Assembly (NCBI RefSeq): GCF_035573695.1
Contig: NZ_CP121694.1
Coordinates: 720,501-784,500, forward strand
DNA length: 64,000 nt
Reading direction: 5' to 3'
Source of the DNA: Metallumcola ferriviriculae
Lineage (GTDB): Bacteria; Bacillota; JADQBR01
Numbering within the stretch: position 1 is the first letter of the stretch; every line of letters starts with the position of its first letter. This document shows positions 1 to 11,216 of the stretch, one piece after another. The translations under genes and the position numbers were made by a program. Under the pieces are notes generated by a model that was not told where the DNA came from, made no database searches, and was given only the letters and a program-made list of their open reading frames with translations.

Positions 1-483
1 GACCTTCGTAATAATCCCGGCGGTGCGTTAAATGCTGCCGTTGATGTGGCCGAAGCGTTTGTGCCTAAGGGACCGATAGTGCATATTGTCGGACGAGAAG
101 GCACCAATGTCTATGAAGCGGATAGTGAATACCTGAATCTGCCTCTGGTGGTGCTGGTGAATAAGGGCAGCGCTAGTGCATCTGAAATTGTATCCGGTGC
201 CATTAAGGATACCGGTACTGGCACAATTGTCGGAACAACCACTTTTGGTAAGGGCCTGGTGCAGACTGTTTACCCATTAGGTAAAGGGGCAGCGGTAAAA
301 CTAACCACCGCTAAGTATCTTACTCCTGATAAAAGAGACATTAACGAAAAGGGGATTGTCCCTGATGTGATAGTGGAGCTGGATGCGGAAACGGAACAGG
401 AAGCGCTGCTGACCGCGCCCAATCTAGAAAAGGATTCCCAGCTGCAGAAAGCCGTAGAAATACTGGCGGGTAAACTTAAATAG
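1..483 (+). CDS. C-terminal processing peptidase (S41 family), 3' part only
   Basis: This is the C-terminal part of a CtpA/CtpB-type serine protease; the gene begins before the window and frame 1 is open from base 1. The S41 core is visible: a DLRNNPGG segment at the very start, the serine motif GSASASEI and the lysine motif TTFGKGLVQ, which supply the Ser-Lys catalytic dyad of the family, then the IVPDV strand near the end. Such proteases are secreted or membrane-anchored and trim protein C-termini; in Bacillus CtpB acts in the sporulation sigma-K checkpoint. The next gene is a PDZ membrane protein and then uvrB, the same neighbourhood as ctpB-minJ-uvrBA in Bacillus, which supports the CtpB-like assignment. 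The PDZ domain and signal peptide lie outside the window. Confidence 0.93.
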   Translation, partial: DLRNNPGGALNAAVDVAEAFVPKGPIVHIVGREGTNVYEADSEYLNLPLVVLVNKGSASASEIVSGAIKDTGTGTIVGTTTFGKGLVQTVYPLGKGAAVKLTTAKYLTPDKRDINEKGIVPDVIVELDAETEQEALLTAPNLEKDSQLQKAVEILAGKLK

Positions 484-490
484 CGACATG

Positions 491-527
491 GGCTGTGGGG
501 CTGTCGGTTCCACGGCCTTTATTTCTT
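491..527 (+). terminator. Rho-independent terminator after the S41 protease
   Basis: GGCTGTGG at 491-498 pairs with CCACGGCC at 510-517 (8 bp, one G-U), followed by TTTATTTCTT. It lies 7 bases after the stop codon of the protease gene. Confidence 0.6.
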
Positions 528-593
528 GTATAGGAAGCCGAAATGCTTTTGTTCTTTGCAGCATGGAAATCAACGGATTAGGAGTGATATCTA

Positions 594-1844
594 ATGCAGG
601 AGTTTTTACCCGTGGTACCAAAGATACTGCAGGCCTTTTGGCAGATGCTGATAAATCCTATTTTTTGGCTGGTGGTAATATTTGTCGCTTATCAGTACCG
701 CCGTTATTCGCGTATGAAGGAGGACCTTTTCGGAGTCAAAGGCGAGCCCATTTGGCAGCATACCCTGCTGGCTACGGGTCATGGGATTATCGGCGGCTTG
801 GTGGGTAGTTTTTTAATGGTACTGGTGGGCATATCTCTTGGCGATATTGGTATCGGTTATCTATGGTTGTTGGCTGTATTGCTGATGTTTGTCAGCCCAA
901 GGTTCCTGTGTTTTTCCTATTCCGGCGGCATTATTTCTTTAAGTTACCTGCTATTGGGCTGGCCGCGGGTGGATGTACCGCAGTTAATGGGCCTGGTGGC
1001 TATTTTACATATGGTAGAGTCGGTGTTGATACTGGTGAGTGGTCATCTGGGGGCCATGCCAATCTACACCAGGGCTAAAGACGGTCGCGTGGTGGGTGGC
1101 TTCAACCTGCAGAAGTTTTGGCCTATTCCCATTGTCGGTATGCTGCTGATGCAGCTGCCCGGGAGCCAAGTAGTGCAGGGAATGGTATCTATGCCTGAAT
1201 GGTGGCCGCTGATCAAACCGAGCCTGGTGGCAAATTTGGATAATGTGGTGTATTTGATACTACCGGTGGTAGCCGGTCTTGGCTACGGCGATCTGGCCTT
1301 GACTTCCGTGCCGGAAAAGAAAAGCCGACGTACCGCTGTTTTTCTAAATATCTACAGCTTGGTGCTGCTTTTATTGGCCATTGCTGCGTCTTATTGGCCC
1401 ATATTGGCAATTTCCGCCGCCTTATTCGCGCCCCTGGGGCATGAATATGTCATTAAGCTGGGGCGGCAGTCGGAATTGAAGGGTGAACCTCTTTATGTTT
1501 CCCCGGAAGAAGGGGTTATGGTGCTTGATGTACTGCGTGGGACTGCCGCTGCCAGAGCCGGTCTTAAAAGCAGTGACATTATAAAAACCATGAACGGGGC
1601 GTCCATTAATAATGGTTCCGACCTGCGCATGGTGCTGGAAAAAATAGATGAACCGCGGTTGGAGATTAGTTATATCAACCGCAGCGGTCAAAGTGTGCGC
1701 AAAGTGGTGGCGAAAGATGATCGGGAACCGTTTGGTACCATTTTGGTGCCTGAGCCCTATCAGCAGCCTCAAGTGGAATTTGGTTCAGCGGGATTGTTGG
1801 TGAGATGGTGGCGTCGACTAATGGGAAAATTAGGGCGCGGCTAA
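594..1844 (+). CDS. Polytopic membrane protein with C-terminal PDZ domain (MinJ-like)
   Basis: This 416-residue protein has about eight hydrophobic segments in its first 290 residues and then a PDZ domain at roughly residues 300-375, seen as EEGVMVLDVLRGTAAARAGL followed by SSDIIKTMNG. A basic tail ends the protein. The layout matches MinJ (YvjD) of Bacillus subtilis, which bridges DivIVA and MinD at division sites and lies between ctpB and uvrB just as here. The start is ATG 594, preceded by TAGGAGTG. The division role is inferred from layout and synteny. MinJ function is shown only in relatives that have DivIVA, so a looser call of 'PDZ domain membrane protein' is the safe one. Confidence 0.75.
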   Translation: MQEFLPVVPKILQAFWQMLINPIFWLVVIFVAYQYRRYSRMKEDLFGVKGEPIWQHTLLATGHGIIGGLVGSFLMVLVGISLGDIGIGYLWLLAVLLMFVSPRFLCFSYSGGIISLSYLLLGWPRVDVPQLMGLVAILHMVESVLILVSGHLGAMPIYTRAKDGRVVGGFNLQKFWPIPIVGMLLMQLPGSQVVQGMVSMPEWWPLIKPSLVANLDNVVYLILPVVAGLGYGDLALTSVPEKKSRRTAVFLNIYSLVLLLLAIAASYWPILAISAALFAPLGHEYVIKLGRQSELKGEPLYVSPEEGVMVLDVLRGTAAARAGLKSSDIIKTMNGASINNGSDLRMVLEKIDEPRLEISYINRSGQSVRKVVAKDDREPFGTILVPEPYQQPQVEFGSAGLLVRWWRRLMGKLGRG

Positions 1845-1884
1845 TATCTGAGGGGGCCGGGCGTATGTCTGGAATAGCAGAATA

Positions 1885-1893
1885 TGATATAAT
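1885..1893 (+). promoter_or_regulatory. Extended -10 promoter element for uvrBAC
   Basis: TGATATAAT is a consensus TATAAT (1888-1893) with the TG extension, 45 bases before the uvrB start. No good -35 box is seen at 17-18 bp, which is usual for extended -10 promoters. No obvious LexA box of the Gram-positive type was found next to it. Confidence 0.5.
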
Positions 1894-1938
1894 GTGCTGA
1901 TAGCCCGGAATGGGCTGGGATTTGGAGGTGGTGAGACC

Positions 1939-3930
1939 ATGGCAGGATTTAAGTTAAAATCCGAATACCAACCCCGGGGAGACCAACCTAAGGCAATAGA
2001 CCAATTAGTAGAGGGGCTAAATAGAGGTGAACGACATCAGACTCTGCTGGGTGTCACCGGGTCAGGTAAGACTTTTACCATGGCCAATGTAATCGAAAAG
2101 GTGCAGCGTCCGACGCTGGTTATTGCGCATAATAAAACACTGGCTGCCCAGTTGTGCAGTGAATTTAAGGAGTTTTTTCCGGATAATGCTGTAGAATATT
2201 TTGTCAGCTATTATGATTATTATCAGCCGGAGGCCTATGTACCTCAATCTGATACCTATATTGAAAAGGACGCATCGGTTAACGATGAAATAGATAAACT
2301 GAGACACTCTGCTACCGCCGCTTTATTTGAACGGCAGGATGTAATTATTGTGTCCAGCGTTTCCTGTATTTATGGTTTGGGGTCGCCTGAGGACTATGAG
2401 CAGATGATGCTTTCCCTGCGGGTGGGCCAGGAGTACGACCGGGATGAAATCCTGCGCAAACTGGTAGAGATACAGTACAATCGTAATGATATAGATTTTT
2501 CCCGTAATACTTTCCGAGTACGGGGTGATGTGGTGGAGATATTTCCCGCTTCTTTCAGCGAGAAAGCGATCAGAGTGGAACTATTTGGTGATGAGATAGA
2601 GAATATCTTAGAAATAGATACTCTTACCGGTGAAATTTTAGGGCGGCGCAGTCATATAGCAATTTTCCCGGCCAGTCACTATGTTACCGAAGAGGACAAG
2701 CTGAAAAGGGCCATTATCTCTATTGAAGAAGAATTGGAAGAGCAGCTTAAATATCTGCATAGTCAAAATAAACTGCTGGAGGCCCAACGCATTGAACAGC
2801 GCACCCGCTATGACTTGGAGATGATGCGGGAGATGGGCTTCTGTCAGGGGATAGAAAATTATTCGCGGCACCTTACCGGCAGGAAGACCGGGGAACCGCC
2901 CTTTACATTAATTGATTATTTTCCGAAGGATTTTATGTTAATCGCAGATGAATCTCATGTGACAATCCCTCAGATAGGCGGGATGTATCATGGGGACCGT
3001 TCCCGTAAGAATACCCTGGTGGAGCATGGCTTCCGCCTGCCTTCGGCTATGGATAACCGGCCGCTTAGATTTGAAGAATTTGAAAGTAAGGTTACCCAGA
3101 TGGTATTTGTTTCCGCTACACCGGGACCTTATGAACAGCAGCACAGTAAGCAGGTGGTAGAGCAGATAATCCGCCCTACCGGACTTTTGGACCCTGAAAT
3201 TCATGTGCGTCCTGTTAAAGGGCAAATAGACGACCTATTGCATGAAATAAATCAGCGGGTAGATAAGCAACAAAGGGTATTGGTCACCACTTTGACCAAA
3301 CGGATGGCTGAAGACCTTACCGACTATTTTAAAGAGATGGGTACTAGGGTTCGCTATCTCCATTCGGAAATTAATACCCTGGAGCGGATGGAAATTATCC
3401 GTGACCTGCGCTTGGGTGAGTTTGATGTGTTGGTGGGTATTAATCTTCTGCGTGAGGGCTTAGATTTGCCTGAAGTATCATTGGTTGCCATTTTAGATGC
3501 CGATAAGGAAGGCTTTCTCCGTTCGGAGCGGTCACTGATCCAGACCAGCGGACGGGCTGCTCGTAACGTTGACGGCATGGTCATCATGTACGGTGACGTG
3601 ATTACCGAGTCTATGCGAAAAGCGATTAGTGAGACCAATCGCCGCCGGCGGATTCAGACTCAATTCAACCGGCAGCACAATATCACTCCGGCTACCATCA
3701 GAAAGGCGGTGCGTGATGTGATTGAAGCAACTAAGGCCGCCGAGACTGAGAGTAAGTATCTTACTCGTAAAGATATGCAGAAGATGCCTCAGAGTGAATT
3801 GAAACAGATGATTAACGATTTGGAAAGAGAAATGCAGCAGGCGGCCAGGGAGCTGCAATTTGAGCAGGCGGCGAAGCTGCGCGACTTGGTTATTGAACTG
3901 CAAGGTCAATTAAAGGGATTAAAGAAGTAA
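1939..3930 (+). CDS. uvrB: UvrABC excinuclease subunit B
   Basis: UvrB is the DNA-loading helicase-like subunit of nucleotide excision repair. It receives the lesion from UvrA and recruits UvrC. The 663-residue product has Walker A GVTGSGKT near residue 40, the beta-hairpin segment around [12 protein letters not shown] that clamps the damaged strand, the late helicase motifs including QTSGRAARN, and a C-terminal UVR motif ([13 protein letters not shown]) that contacts UvrC. ATG 1939 was chosen because TTTGGAGGTGG lies just before it and the family starts here ([17 protein letters not shown]). An in-frame upstream start at 1894 would translate through the ribosome binding site. It heads a uvrB-uvrA-uvrC run, 46 bases from uvrA. 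Confidence 0.98.
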   Translation: MAGFKLKSEYQPRGDQPKAIDQLVEGLNRGERHQTLLGVTGSGKTFTMANVIEKVQRPTLVIAHNKTLAAQLCSEFKEFFPDNAVEYFVSYYDYYQPEAYVPQSDTYIEKDASVNDEIDKLRHSATAALFERQDVIIVSSVSCIYGLGSPEDYEQMMLSLRVGQEYDRDEILRKLVEIQYNRNDIDFSRNTFRVRGDVVEIFPASFSEKAIRVELFGDEIENILEIDTLTGEILGRRSHIAIFPASHYVTEEDKLKRAIISIEEELEEQLKYLHSQNKLLEAQRIEQRTRYDLEMMREMGFCQGIENYSRHLTGRKTGEPPFTLIDYFPKDFMLIADESHVTIPQIGGMYHGDRSRKNTLVEHGFRLPSAMDNRPLRFEEFESKVTQMVFVSATPGPYEQQHSKQVVEQIIRPTGLLDPEIHVRPVKGQIDDLLHEINQRVDKQQRVLVTTLTKRMAEDLTDYFKEMGTRVRYLHSEINTLERMEIIRDLRLGEFDVLVGINLLREGLDLPEVSLVAILDADKEGFLRSERSLIQTSGRAARNVDGMVIMYGDVITESMRKAISETNRRRRIQTQFNRQHNITPATIRKAVRDVIEATKAAETESKYLTRKDMQKMPQSELKQMINDLEREMQQAARELQFEQAAKLRDLVIELQGQLKGLKK

Positions 3931-3976
3931 ACGGTGCCGGCAAATAAAACAAGCTAGCTGCGGGAGGAAATATAAC

Positions 3977-6838
3977 ATGACAAAGGACCTGATCATCAAG
4001 GGTGCCAGAGCACACAATCTGAAAAATATAGATTTGACTATTCCCCGGGACAAGCTGGTGGTATTTACCGGCCTCAGCGGGTCCGGCAAGTCTTCCCTGG
4101 CGTTTGATACCATTTATGCCGAGGGTCAGCGGCGCTATGTGGAATCCTTGTCCGCTTATGCCCGGCAATTTCTCGGACAGATGGACAAACCGGATGTGGA
4201 CTATATCGAGGGGCTTTCCCCGGCTATTTCCATTGATCAGAAAACTACCAGCCGCAACCCCCGGTCTACGGTGGGTACGGTAACGGAGGTTTACGATTAT
4301 TTACGGCTGCTTTTTGCCCGGGTGGGTGAACCTCACTGCCCGGATTGCGGCAGACCCATTACGCAGCAGACCGTAACTCAGATGGTAGACCAGCTGATGG
4401 AATACCCGGAAAAAACAAAGCTGCAGATTTTAGCACCTGTAGTGCGGGGGCGTAAGGGAGAACACCAACGGTTATTGGATAACATCGTTAAGGAAGGATT
4501 TGTGCGGGCCAGGGTAAACGGAGAAGTGCGCGACTTGAGTGAAGATATTACGCTGGAAAAGAATAAAAAACACAGTATTGAAGTTGTGGTGGACCGGATA
4601 GTAATTAAAGCCGGGATTGAAAGTCGTTTGGCGGATTCTTTGGAAACCGCCCTGTCATTAAGTGAAGGGACAGTGGTGGTGGATATAATCGATGATACGG
4701 AAATAATGTTTAGTGAACACTTTGCCTGTGTGGATTGCGGTATCAGCCTGGAAGAGATCACCCCCAGGACATTTTCTTTCAACAGCCCTTATGGTGCCTG
4801 TAGTGACTGCAGTGGGCTGGGTTCTAAAATGGAAGTGGATATGGACCTGGTCATTCCTGATAAAGACAAGAGCATTAACCAAGGTGCGGTGGCCCCGTGG
4901 AGCAAACGTACCCATGGATACTATCGACAGCTTTTGGCTGCGGTGGCGGAAAACTACGGTATAGAGTTGGATACGCCTATTAAGGAGATTCCGCCTGAAC
5001 AGATGGATATTATTCTCTGGGGCAGCAAGGAGGAAAAGGTTACGGTGCAGTATGTTAATCGCTTTGGCCGCCGCCGGGTTTACGAAACCATCTATGAAGG
5101 AGTTATTCCAAACCTGGAACGTCGTTATCGTGAGTCCCAGTCCGATGGGTCAAGGACTGATATAGAATCGTATATGAGTGCAAAAACCTGCCCCAGCTGT
5201 AAGGGGGCAAGATTGCGCCCCGAGGCCTTGGCGGTGATGGTGGGGGGCAAAAATATTAATGCGGTTACCGGTATGTCCATTAAGGAAGCCCAGGATTTCT
5301 TTGAGAAGGTGACGCTGACTGAACGACAGCAGTTGATTGCCCGGCAGATTTTTAAAGAGATTAACAATCGCTTAGGTTTTCTGGTCAGTGTGGGCCTTGA
5401 CTACCTAACTTTAGACCGAGCAGCGGGCAGTTTATCCGGGGGGGAGGCCCAGCGGATACGTTTGGCTACTCAGATTGGTTCGAGCTTGGTAGGGGTGCTG
5501 TATATACTGGATGAGCCCAGCATTGGTCTGCATCAGCGGGACAACAGCCGGTTGATTGATACCCTGAAAAAACTACGGGACTTGGGCAATACCCTGATAG
5601 TGGTGGAACATGACGAAGAAACCATCCGTGAAGGGGATTATATAGTGGATATAGGGCCCGGGGCCGGAGAGCACGGCGGGGAAGTGGTAGCAGCCGGGTC
5701 CTTAGACACAGTGCTTGAATGTCAGCGTTCCGTAACCGGTCAGTATTTAAGCGGCTGTAAGAACATTCCCTTGCCTCTTTTCCGGCGGCCGGGAAACGGG
5801 AAGCGGTTGATGATAAAAGGAGCGCGGGAGCATAATCTTAAAAATATAGATGTAGAAATTCCCTTGGGCGTGTTTAACTGCATTACCGGGGTTTCCGGGT
5901 CGGGGAAAAGTACGTTGATTAATGAAATCCTCTATCGGGCCTTGGCAGGAAAACTCCATCATGCCAAGATGAAGCCGGGCGAACATGATGAAATTACAGG
6001 GGTTGATTATCTAGATAAGGTTATTGATATTGACCAGTCACCGATTGGTCGAACTCCGCGGTCAAATCCCGCCACATATACCGGTGTTTTTGATTATATT
6101 CGCGAACTTTTTTCTAATACCGCGGAATCAAAAATCCGCGGCTATAAGCCCGGCCGCTTCAGCTTTAATGTCAAGGGCGGGCGCTGTGAGGCCTGCCGGG
6201 GTGACGGAATTATCAAGATAGAGATGCATTTTTTACCTGATGTTTATGTGCCCTGTGAAGTTTGTAAGGGTGCACGCTATAACCGGGAAACGCTGGAAGT
6301 GAAATATAAGGGTAAGACCATTGCCCATGTGCTGGATATGACGGTGGACCAGGCAGTGGACTTTTTCCGCAACATCCCTAAAGTCTTCAGAAAGCTAAAG
6401 ACCATGCAGGACGTGGGGCTAGGCTATATTCGTCTGGGGCAGCCGGCTACTACCTTATCAGGCGGTGAGGCTCAGCGGGTCAAACTGGCTGCTGAATTAA
6501 GCCGACGCAGTAACGGTAAGACTTTATATATCCTGGATGAGCCAACCACCGGGCTGCACATGGCCGACATTCATAAGCTGTTGGATGTGTTGGCACGACT
6601 GACCGATGCCGGGGATACGGTACTGGTAATTGAGCACAACCTGGATGTGATAAAATCGGCTGACTATATCATTGACCTGGGCCCGGAAGGCGGCTATAAG
6701 GGGGGGGAGGTATTGGTTACCGGTACCCCTGAAGAGATTATTTGTGCTGAACAGTCGCATACGGGACAGTATCTCAGACCTATGTTGGAGTGTGACCGTG
6801 ATGACGCTGGAAGAAAAACTGAAGTATCTGCCGGCTAA
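3977..6838 (+). CDS. uvrA: UvrABC excinuclease subunit A
   Basis: UvrA is the damage-sensing ABC ATPase of nucleotide excision repair; a dimer scans DNA and hands lesions to UvrB. The 953-residue length is normal. It has two ABC modules: Walker [10 protein letters not shown] near residue 31 and GVSGSGKST near residue 640, two signature motifs ([17 protein letters not shown] and [17 protein letters not shown]) and two Walker B strands ([20 protein letters not shown]). Zinc-binding cysteine pairs are seen at CPDCGRP, CVDCG/CSDCSG and the C-terminal [14 protein letters not shown] finger that is important for damage recognition. GGGAGGAAAT precedes ATG 3977. Its end overlaps the start of uvrC. 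Confidence 0.98.
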   Translation: MTKDLIIKGARAHNLKNIDLTIPRDKLVVFTGLSGSGKSSLAFDTIYAEGQRRYVESLSAYARQFLGQMDKPDVDYIEGLSPAISIDQKTTSRNPRSTVGTVTEVYDYLRLLFARVGEPHCPDCGRPITQQTVTQMVDQLMEYPEKTKLQILAPVVRGRKGEHQRLLDNIVKEGFVRARVNGEVRDLSEDITLEKNKKHSIEVVVDRIVIKAGIESRLADSLETALSLSEGTVVVDIIDDTEIMFSEHFACVDCGISLEEITPRTFSFNSPYGACSDCSGLGSKMEVDMDLVIPDKDKSINQGAVAPWSKRTHGYYRQLLAAVAENYGIELDTPIKEIPPEQMDIILWGSKEEKVTVQYVNRFGRRRVYETIYEGVIPNLERRYRESQSDGSRTDIESYMSAKTCPSCKGARLRPEALAVMVGGKNINAVTGMSIKEAQDFFEKVTLTERQQLIARQIFKEINNRLGFLVSVGLDYLTLDRAAGSLSGGEAQRIRLATQIGSSLVGVLYILDEPSIGLHQRDNSRLIDTLKKLRDLGNTLIVVEHDEETIREGDYIVDIGPGAGEHGGEVVAAGSLDTVLECQRSVTGQYLSGCKNIPLPLFRRPGNGKRLMIKGAREHNLKNIDVEIPLGVFNCITGVSGSGKSTLINEILYRALAGKLHHAKMKPGEHDEITGVDYLDKVIDIDQSPIGRTPRSNPATYTGVFDYIRELFSNTAESKIRGYKPGRFSFNVKGGRCEACRGDGIIKIEMHFLPDVYVPCEVCKGARYNRETLEVKYKGKTIAHVLDMTVDQAVDFFRNIPKVFRKLKTMQDVGLGYIRLGQPATTLSGGEAQRVKLAAELSRRSNGKTLYILDEPTTGLHMADIHKLLDVLARLTDAGDTVLVIEHNLDVIKSADYIIDLGPEGGYKGGEVLVTGTPEEIICAEQSHTGQYLRPMLECDRDDAGRKTEVSAG

Positions 6839-8624
6839 ACCCGGCGTTTATCTGATGAAAGATGCAGAGGGTCAAATAATCTATGTGGGTAAGGCTCGGT
6901 CACTTACGGCTCGGGTACGCTCATATTTTCGTGGTGTTAACAGTCATACTGCCAAGGTACAGGCCCTGGTGGAAAGAATAGTTGACCTTGAATATATTGT
7001 GACTGATACGGAAGTGGAAGCACTGATATTGGAGTGCAACCTGATAAAACGCTATCGGCCGCGTTACAACATTAACATGAAGGACGATAAGCACTATCCT
7101 TATCTTAAGGTGACCGTTAATGAAGAATTCCCCCGCGTGGTAGTTACGCGCGCAATGAAGAAGGACGGCGCCAAGTATTTTGGACCATATACTCAGGTTG
7201 GTGCCCTGCGGGAAACGATGCGCCTGCTGCAGAAGCTTTTTCCAGTACGCAGATGTAGACAGCCGGTGGTGGATAAGAAAAGTCGGCCCTGTCTCAATGC
7301 TCACATCAAACGCTGCCTTGCGCCCTGTGGCGGGCAGGTCAGTGCGGTAGAATACGGGGAAATGGTAAAAGAATTAATACTCTTCTTAGAAGGCAGACAG
7401 GATAAGGTGATAAAACGGTTGGCAGACCGAATGAACGCTGCTTCTGCCCGACTGGAATATGAAAAGGCGGCTAAATTACGGGATCAACTCCAAGCGGTGG
7501 AAAACGTGGTGTCCCGGCAGAAAATCATTTCTTCGGCCCAGGAAGACCAGGATATTATTGCCTTTGCCCGGGGGAATAATGAGGTGTGTGTGCAGGTATT
7601 TTTCGTGCGTCAGGGGAAATTATTGGGTAGAAACCATTTTTTCCTTAAGGGTACTGATGAGATGTCACGTAGTGAGGTAATGACTGCATTTGTGAAACAA
7701 TATTACAGCAGGGCGGAGCAGCCGCCTAAGGAAGTACTATTGCAAGAGAAGCTGGAGGATGAAGAAGTTATCGCTGCCTGGCTTGGTGACAAAAGAGGCA
7801 GTAAGGTTTATCTGAAGGTGCCTCAGCGAGGTGAAAAGTTGAAACTGGTGGAGATGGTGGGCCGTAATGCTCTGATGCAGCTGCAGGAAGATGAGCTGTC
7901 CCGGCAGAAAAAAGAGATGAGCGGCGAGCAGGCCCTGCTGGAGCTCAGGGAAAGACTGGGCTTAGAGACGGTACCCCAGCGGATAGAGTGCTACGATATT
8001 TCCAATACTCAGGGCACTAATTCGGTAGCATCCATGGTAGTGTTTGAAAATGGCCAGCCAAAGAATGACCGCTATCGGCGTTTTAAGATTAAGACGGTAC
8101 AGGGTCCCGACGATTTTGCTTCCATAGCGGAGGTTATCGGCCGCCGCTTTCGCCGCAGTGAGCATGACGGCGAGGGAGGATTTAATGTTCCGCCTGATGT
8201 GGTGATTGTGGACGGCGGCAAAGGGCAATTAAGTGCCGCCCGGCGCGTAATGCATCAGTTAGGTGTAGCTCATATCCCCACCTTTGGCTTGGCTAAGGAA
8301 GAAGAGTTGTTGTTTCAGGAAAACAGTTCGGAACCTATCCGGCTGCAAGCAAACAGTGAGGCGCTTTATTTGGTGCAGCGCATCCGCGATGAGGCCCACC
8401 GGTTTGCTATTACCTACCATCGCAGCTTGAGGCAAAAAGAAAGTATTCGTTCGCTGCTGGACGAAGTTCCGGGTATTGGCCCAAAGCGAAAACAAGCATT
8501 ACTCAAACGGTTTGGTTCCGTAAAAAAAATCAGTCAGGCGGATATGGAAGAACTGTTGGATGTACCGGAAATGAACGAAAAGGCCGCCCTGCAGCTGCTT
8601 GAATATTTGGGACGCGGTGTCTAG
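6801..8624 (+). CDS. uvrC: UvrABC excinuclease subunit C
   Basis: UvrC makes the two incisions flanking a lesion. The N-terminal GIY-YIG nuclease is seen as [19 protein letters not shown] (3' incision), the central UVR motif is [17 protein letters not shown], the RNase H-like 5' nuclease contains [20 protein letters not shown] and [11 protein letters not shown], and the helix-hairpin-helix pair ends the protein ([20 protein letters not shown]). Translation begins inside the 3' end of uvrA (38-base overlap). TTGGAG at 6785-6790 serves either ATG 6801 or GTG 6798; a longer frame upstream runs through uvrA and is not family-like. The overlap implies translational coupling with uvrA. Confidence 0.97.
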   Translation: MTLEEKLKYLPAKPGVYLMKDAEGQIIYVGKARSLTARVRSYFRGVNSHTAKVQALVERIVDLEYIVTDTEVEALILECNLIKRYRPRYNINMKDDKHYPYLKVTVNEEFPRVVVTRAMKKDGAKYFGPYTQVGALRETMRLLQKLFPVRRCRQPVVDKKSRPCLNAHIKRCLAPCGGQVSAVEYGEMVKELILFLEGRQDKVIKRLADRMNAASARLEYEKAAKLRDQLQAVENVVSRQKIISSAQEDQDIIAFARGNNEVCVQVFFVRQGKLLGRNHFFLKGTDEMSRSEVMTAFVKQYYSRAEQPPKEVLLQEKLEDEEVIAAWLGDKRGSKVYLKVPQRGEKLKLVEMVGRNALMQLQEDELSRQKKEMSGEQALLELRERLGLETVPQRIECYDISNTQGTNSVASMVVFENGQPKNDRYRRFKIKTVQGPDDFASIAEVIGRRFRRSEHDGEGGFNVPPDVVIVDGGKGQLSAARRVMHQLGVAHIPTFGLAKEEELLFQENSSEPIRLQANSEALYLVQRIRDEAHRFAITYHRSLRQKESIRSLLDEVPGIGPKRKQALLKRFGSVKKISQADMEELLDVPEMNEKAALQLLEYLGRGV

Positions 8625-8655
8625 GAGAGCGGCAGTAAAAATGGAGGGGATATCT

Positions 8656-9459
8656 TTGCAGATAAAACTAGTTGCCATAGATATTGACGGAACGTTATTG
8701 GGTGATGATCTGGTCATTTCGCCGGGGGCCAAGGAGGCAATTCGGGCGGCTATGGCTAAAGGTGTACATGTGACCTTGGCCACCGGTCGGATGTATCAAT
8801 CGGCTCTGCCTTACGCTCGGGAATTGGGGGTAGCGGTGCCGTTGATTACATATCAAGGCGCTTTGGTTAAACTAAGCAGTAACGGGCAGGTGCTTTATCA
8901 TCGAGAGCTTCCGCTCGAGTATGCCCGGGAAATCATTATTAGAGCTCGCAAATTTGGTTTTCATATTAATGCATACCATGAAGACAGTCTCTACATGGAA
9001 CAGGATACCAATCGCGGCAGAAAGTACAGCCAGGTTACCGGGGTGGAGATGCACTTGGTGGAAGATTTGACTGAATTTCTGCATCAGGATCCGACTAAGA
9101 TTTTGCTAATTGGGCGAGAAGGAGAACTGGATGTGATGCAGGAGGAATGCCGGGAGCTTTTTGGCGATAAGGTGTACATAACAAAATCAAAGAACCACTT
9201 CTTGGAATTTACGCATCCCCAGGCCACAAAAGGGTGTGGTGTTCAGGCGGTTAACGATTGGCTGGGTATTTCTCCCCAAGACACCATGGCTATAGGCGAC
9301 AGTTATAATGACCTAGAAATGTTTCGACATGTGGGCTTGAGTGTGGTTATGGGTAATGCCAGGGATGCTGTAAAGCAGGCAGCTGATTACGTCACTGCCC
9401 GGCAGGAGGATGACGGTGTAGCAGAAGCGATTCGGAAATTTGTTCTTCTTTATGACTAA
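8656..9459 (+). CDS. Cof-type HAD superfamily phosphatase
   Basis: The 267-residue protein is a HAD hydrolase with a C2-type cap, the Cof/YidA/YkrA kind that removes phosphate from sugar phosphates or FMN-like substrates; the substrate cannot be read here. Motif I is AIDIDGTLLGDD near the start (nucleophile and acid/base Asp), motif II is LATGR, motif III a Lys in the KGCGVQAV region, and motif IV GDSYNDLEMF. A TTG start at 8656 is preferred because GGAGGGG (8643-8649) lies 6 bases upstream and the family begins here; ATG 8641 would leave the ribosome binding site inside the gene. It follows uvrC closely. Confidence 0.85.
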   Translation: MQIKLVAIDIDGTLLGDDLVISPGAKEAIRAAMAKGVHVTLATGRMYQSALPYARELGVAVPLITYQGALVKLSSNGQVLYHRELPLEYAREIIIRARKFGFHINAYHEDSLYMEQDTNRGRKYSQVTGVEMHLVEDLTEFLHQDPTKILLIGREGELDVMQEECRELFGDKVYITKSKNHFLEFTHPQATKGCGVQAVNDWLGISPQDTMAIGDSYNDLEMFRHVGLSVVMGNARDAVKQAADYVTARQEDDGVAEAIRKFVLLYD

Positions 9460-9571
9460 AATGATTAAAAATTTTTTTTATCAAGTAAAACCCATGGGAG
9501 AAGGGGAAGCGAGAGAACTGTAACTTTCTGATTGCCTGCCGGAGGGCAGGGAAACAAAAGGAGGAGATTAG

Positions 9572-10315
9572 ATGCAGTTTACCGCAGACCTTCATATGCA
9601 CACCAAATACAGTGACGGGCGGGGTACGATGGAACAGATGGCTCGGGCAGGGTTTAAAAAGGGCTTGGGCAAAATTGCGATCACTGACCATGGACCGGCC
9701 AATATTGGTGTAGGTGTAAAAAGTGCCGAACAATTGTTGGAAATCAAACGGGAGGCGGCAAGAATATCCCAGGAGGTAGGTATCCGGGTATTAGTGGGTG
9801 TGGAGGCAGATATCATTGGAGTAGATGGCGAGATAGACGTGCCCCCTTCAATTTATCAGCAGTTGGATTTGTTACTGGTTGGGCTTCACCCTCATGTTTT
9901 TCCTCATGACTGGGGGGACGGTTATAACTTTATTCTGCCCAATCAAATATACCGGGCCTCCTCTTTGATGCGGGATAAGGTGATTGGGGTTAATACCCAG
10001 GCGGTAGTTGCAGCTTTGGAAAAACACCCGGTGGATATTTTAACCCACCCGGGGCTGCTGATGCCGGTAGATTATCTGGCGGTGGCTAAGGCCTGTACAC
10101 GTACCGGAACTTATTTTGAAATAAATACGGGACACCTGCACGAGCATTTCATGACACCGGCTATTATTAAACGGGTTTGTGATCAGGGCGTAGATTTTAT
10201 CGTTAATAGTGATTCGCATTACCCGGAGACAGTAGGTGAACTTGAGGCCGGCTGGGCGATGTTGGAGCAGGCCGGAGTGACTGCTGCTCGGGTGGCCAAT
10301 GTGCGTATGAACTGA
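9572..10315 (+). CDS. PHP domain phosphoesterase (YcdX/histidinol-phosphatase-like)
   Basis: This 247-residue protein is a stand-alone PHP domain. The metal-binding HxH motif is seen at DLHMHTKYSDG, the next histidine at TDHG, a further pair at HPHVF/HDW, then THPG and the late NSDSHYPE. These are the trinuclear metal-site residues of the family. Its substrate is unknown: the fold covers histidinol phosphatases, polymerase-associated phosphatases and YcdX. The position just before rapZ-yvcK-whiA is common in Clostridia. A strong AAAGGAGGAG precedes ATG 9572. No his genes are nearby, so a histidine-biosynthetic role is not supported by context. Confidence 0.85.
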   Translation: MQFTADLHMHTKYSDGRGTMEQMARAGFKKGLGKIAITDHGPANIGVGVKSAEQLLEIKREAARISQEVGIRVLVGVEADIIGVDGEIDVPPSIYQQLDLLLVGLHPHVFPHDWGDGYNFILPNQIYRASSLMRDKVIGVNTQAVVAALEKHPVDILTHPGLLMPVDYLAVAKACTRTGTYFEINTGHLHEHFMTPAIIKRVCDQGVDFIVNSDSHYPETVGELEAGWAMLEQAGVTAARVANVRMN

Positions 10316-10343
10316 TGAGTGGGACTTTATGGGAGGTGGTTAA

Positions 10344-11216
10344 ATGCAGTTGGTGATAGTTACGGGTTTGTCCGGGGCAGGAAAAACCCAAGCAGTCAGG
10401 GCTCTGGAGGATTTAGGTTACTTCTGCGTGGATAATATGCCGCCTAATCTTATTTCCCGCTTTGCGGAACTTTTCCGTGAGAACGAAGGGGAAATTCAAA
10501 AGGTAGCCCTAGTAATGGATATCCGCGGTGGTAAGTTTTTTGAGTCGGTGTTTGAAGCATTGACTTTTTTGGATGCCCATAATCATAACTACGAGATCTT
10601 ATTTTTGGAGGCATCGGAGGAAGTACTGGTGAAGCGTTTCAAGGAGACTCGCAGAAGGCATCCCCTTTCGACCCAGGGGCGCATTTTGGATGGAATAATT
10701 GAAGAGCGTAAGCGCCTGCAGGACCTCCGCGGTCGAGCCAGCAAGGTTATTGATACATCGGACTTAAATGTGCACCAGCTGAAGGAACAGGTTGTGGATT
10801 TGTACGGGGACAGCAAGGATAATCGCATGGTAGTGACGCTGATGTCCTTTGGTTTCAAATACGGCATCCCTCTAGATGCTGACCTGGTTATGGATGTACG
10901 CTTTTTACCAAACCCGCATTATGAGCCGCATCTGCGAAATTTTACCGGCCACGACCAAAAGGTCCAGGAATATGTGCTTGAGTCTCCGGTCACTCGCATT
11001 TTTCTAGAAAAGTTTGAGGGCATGCTCGCTTTTTTACTGCCCTATTATGTCCAGGAGGGTAAAAGTCATTTGGTGATTGCCATTGGCTGTACCGGTGGCA
11101 GGCATAGGTCTGTCACCCTGGCCAATGAAATCGGCGGCAGATTGGATTGCAAAGAGGAATGCCGTATTTCCGTAAAACATCGTGATATTATGCGAAATTC
11201 CGGTGAGCAAGCATGA
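10344..11216 (+). CDS. rapZ: RapZ/YvcJ nucleotide-binding protein
   Basis: The 290-residue protein has the RapZ signature: an N-terminal P-loop [20 protein letters not shown], an internal kinase-like domain ([19 protein letters not shown]) and the C-terminal domain with FLPNPHYEP and [12 protein letters not shown]. In enterobacteria RapZ steers RNase E to the GlmZ sRNA. In Firmicutes YvcJ binds and hydrolyses nucleotides and influences competence and cell-envelope precursor control. GGGAGGTGG precedes ATG 10344. Its last codon overlaps the start of yvcK in an ATGA arrangement, so the two are co-translated, as in most Gram-positive genomes. Confidence 0.95.
   Translation: MQLVIVTGLSGAGKTQAVRALEDLGYFCVDNMPPNLISRFAELFRENEGEIQKVALVMDIRGGKFFESVFEALTFLDAHNHNYEILFLEASEEVLVKRFKETRRRHPLSTQGRILDGIIEERKRLQDLRGRASKVIDTSDLNVHQLKEQVVDLYGDSKDNRMVVTLMSFGFKYGIPLDADLVMDVRFLPNPHYEPHLRNFTGHDQKVQEYVLESPVTRIFLEKFEGMLAFLLPYYVQEGKSHLVIAIGCTGGRHRSVTLANEIGGRLDCKEECRISVKHRDIMRNSGEQA

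Noticed and set aside
488-808. Open frame overlapping the terminator and the start of the PDZ protein gene
   Set aside because: It overlaps a better-supported gene in another frame, has no ribosome binding site and no family resemblance.
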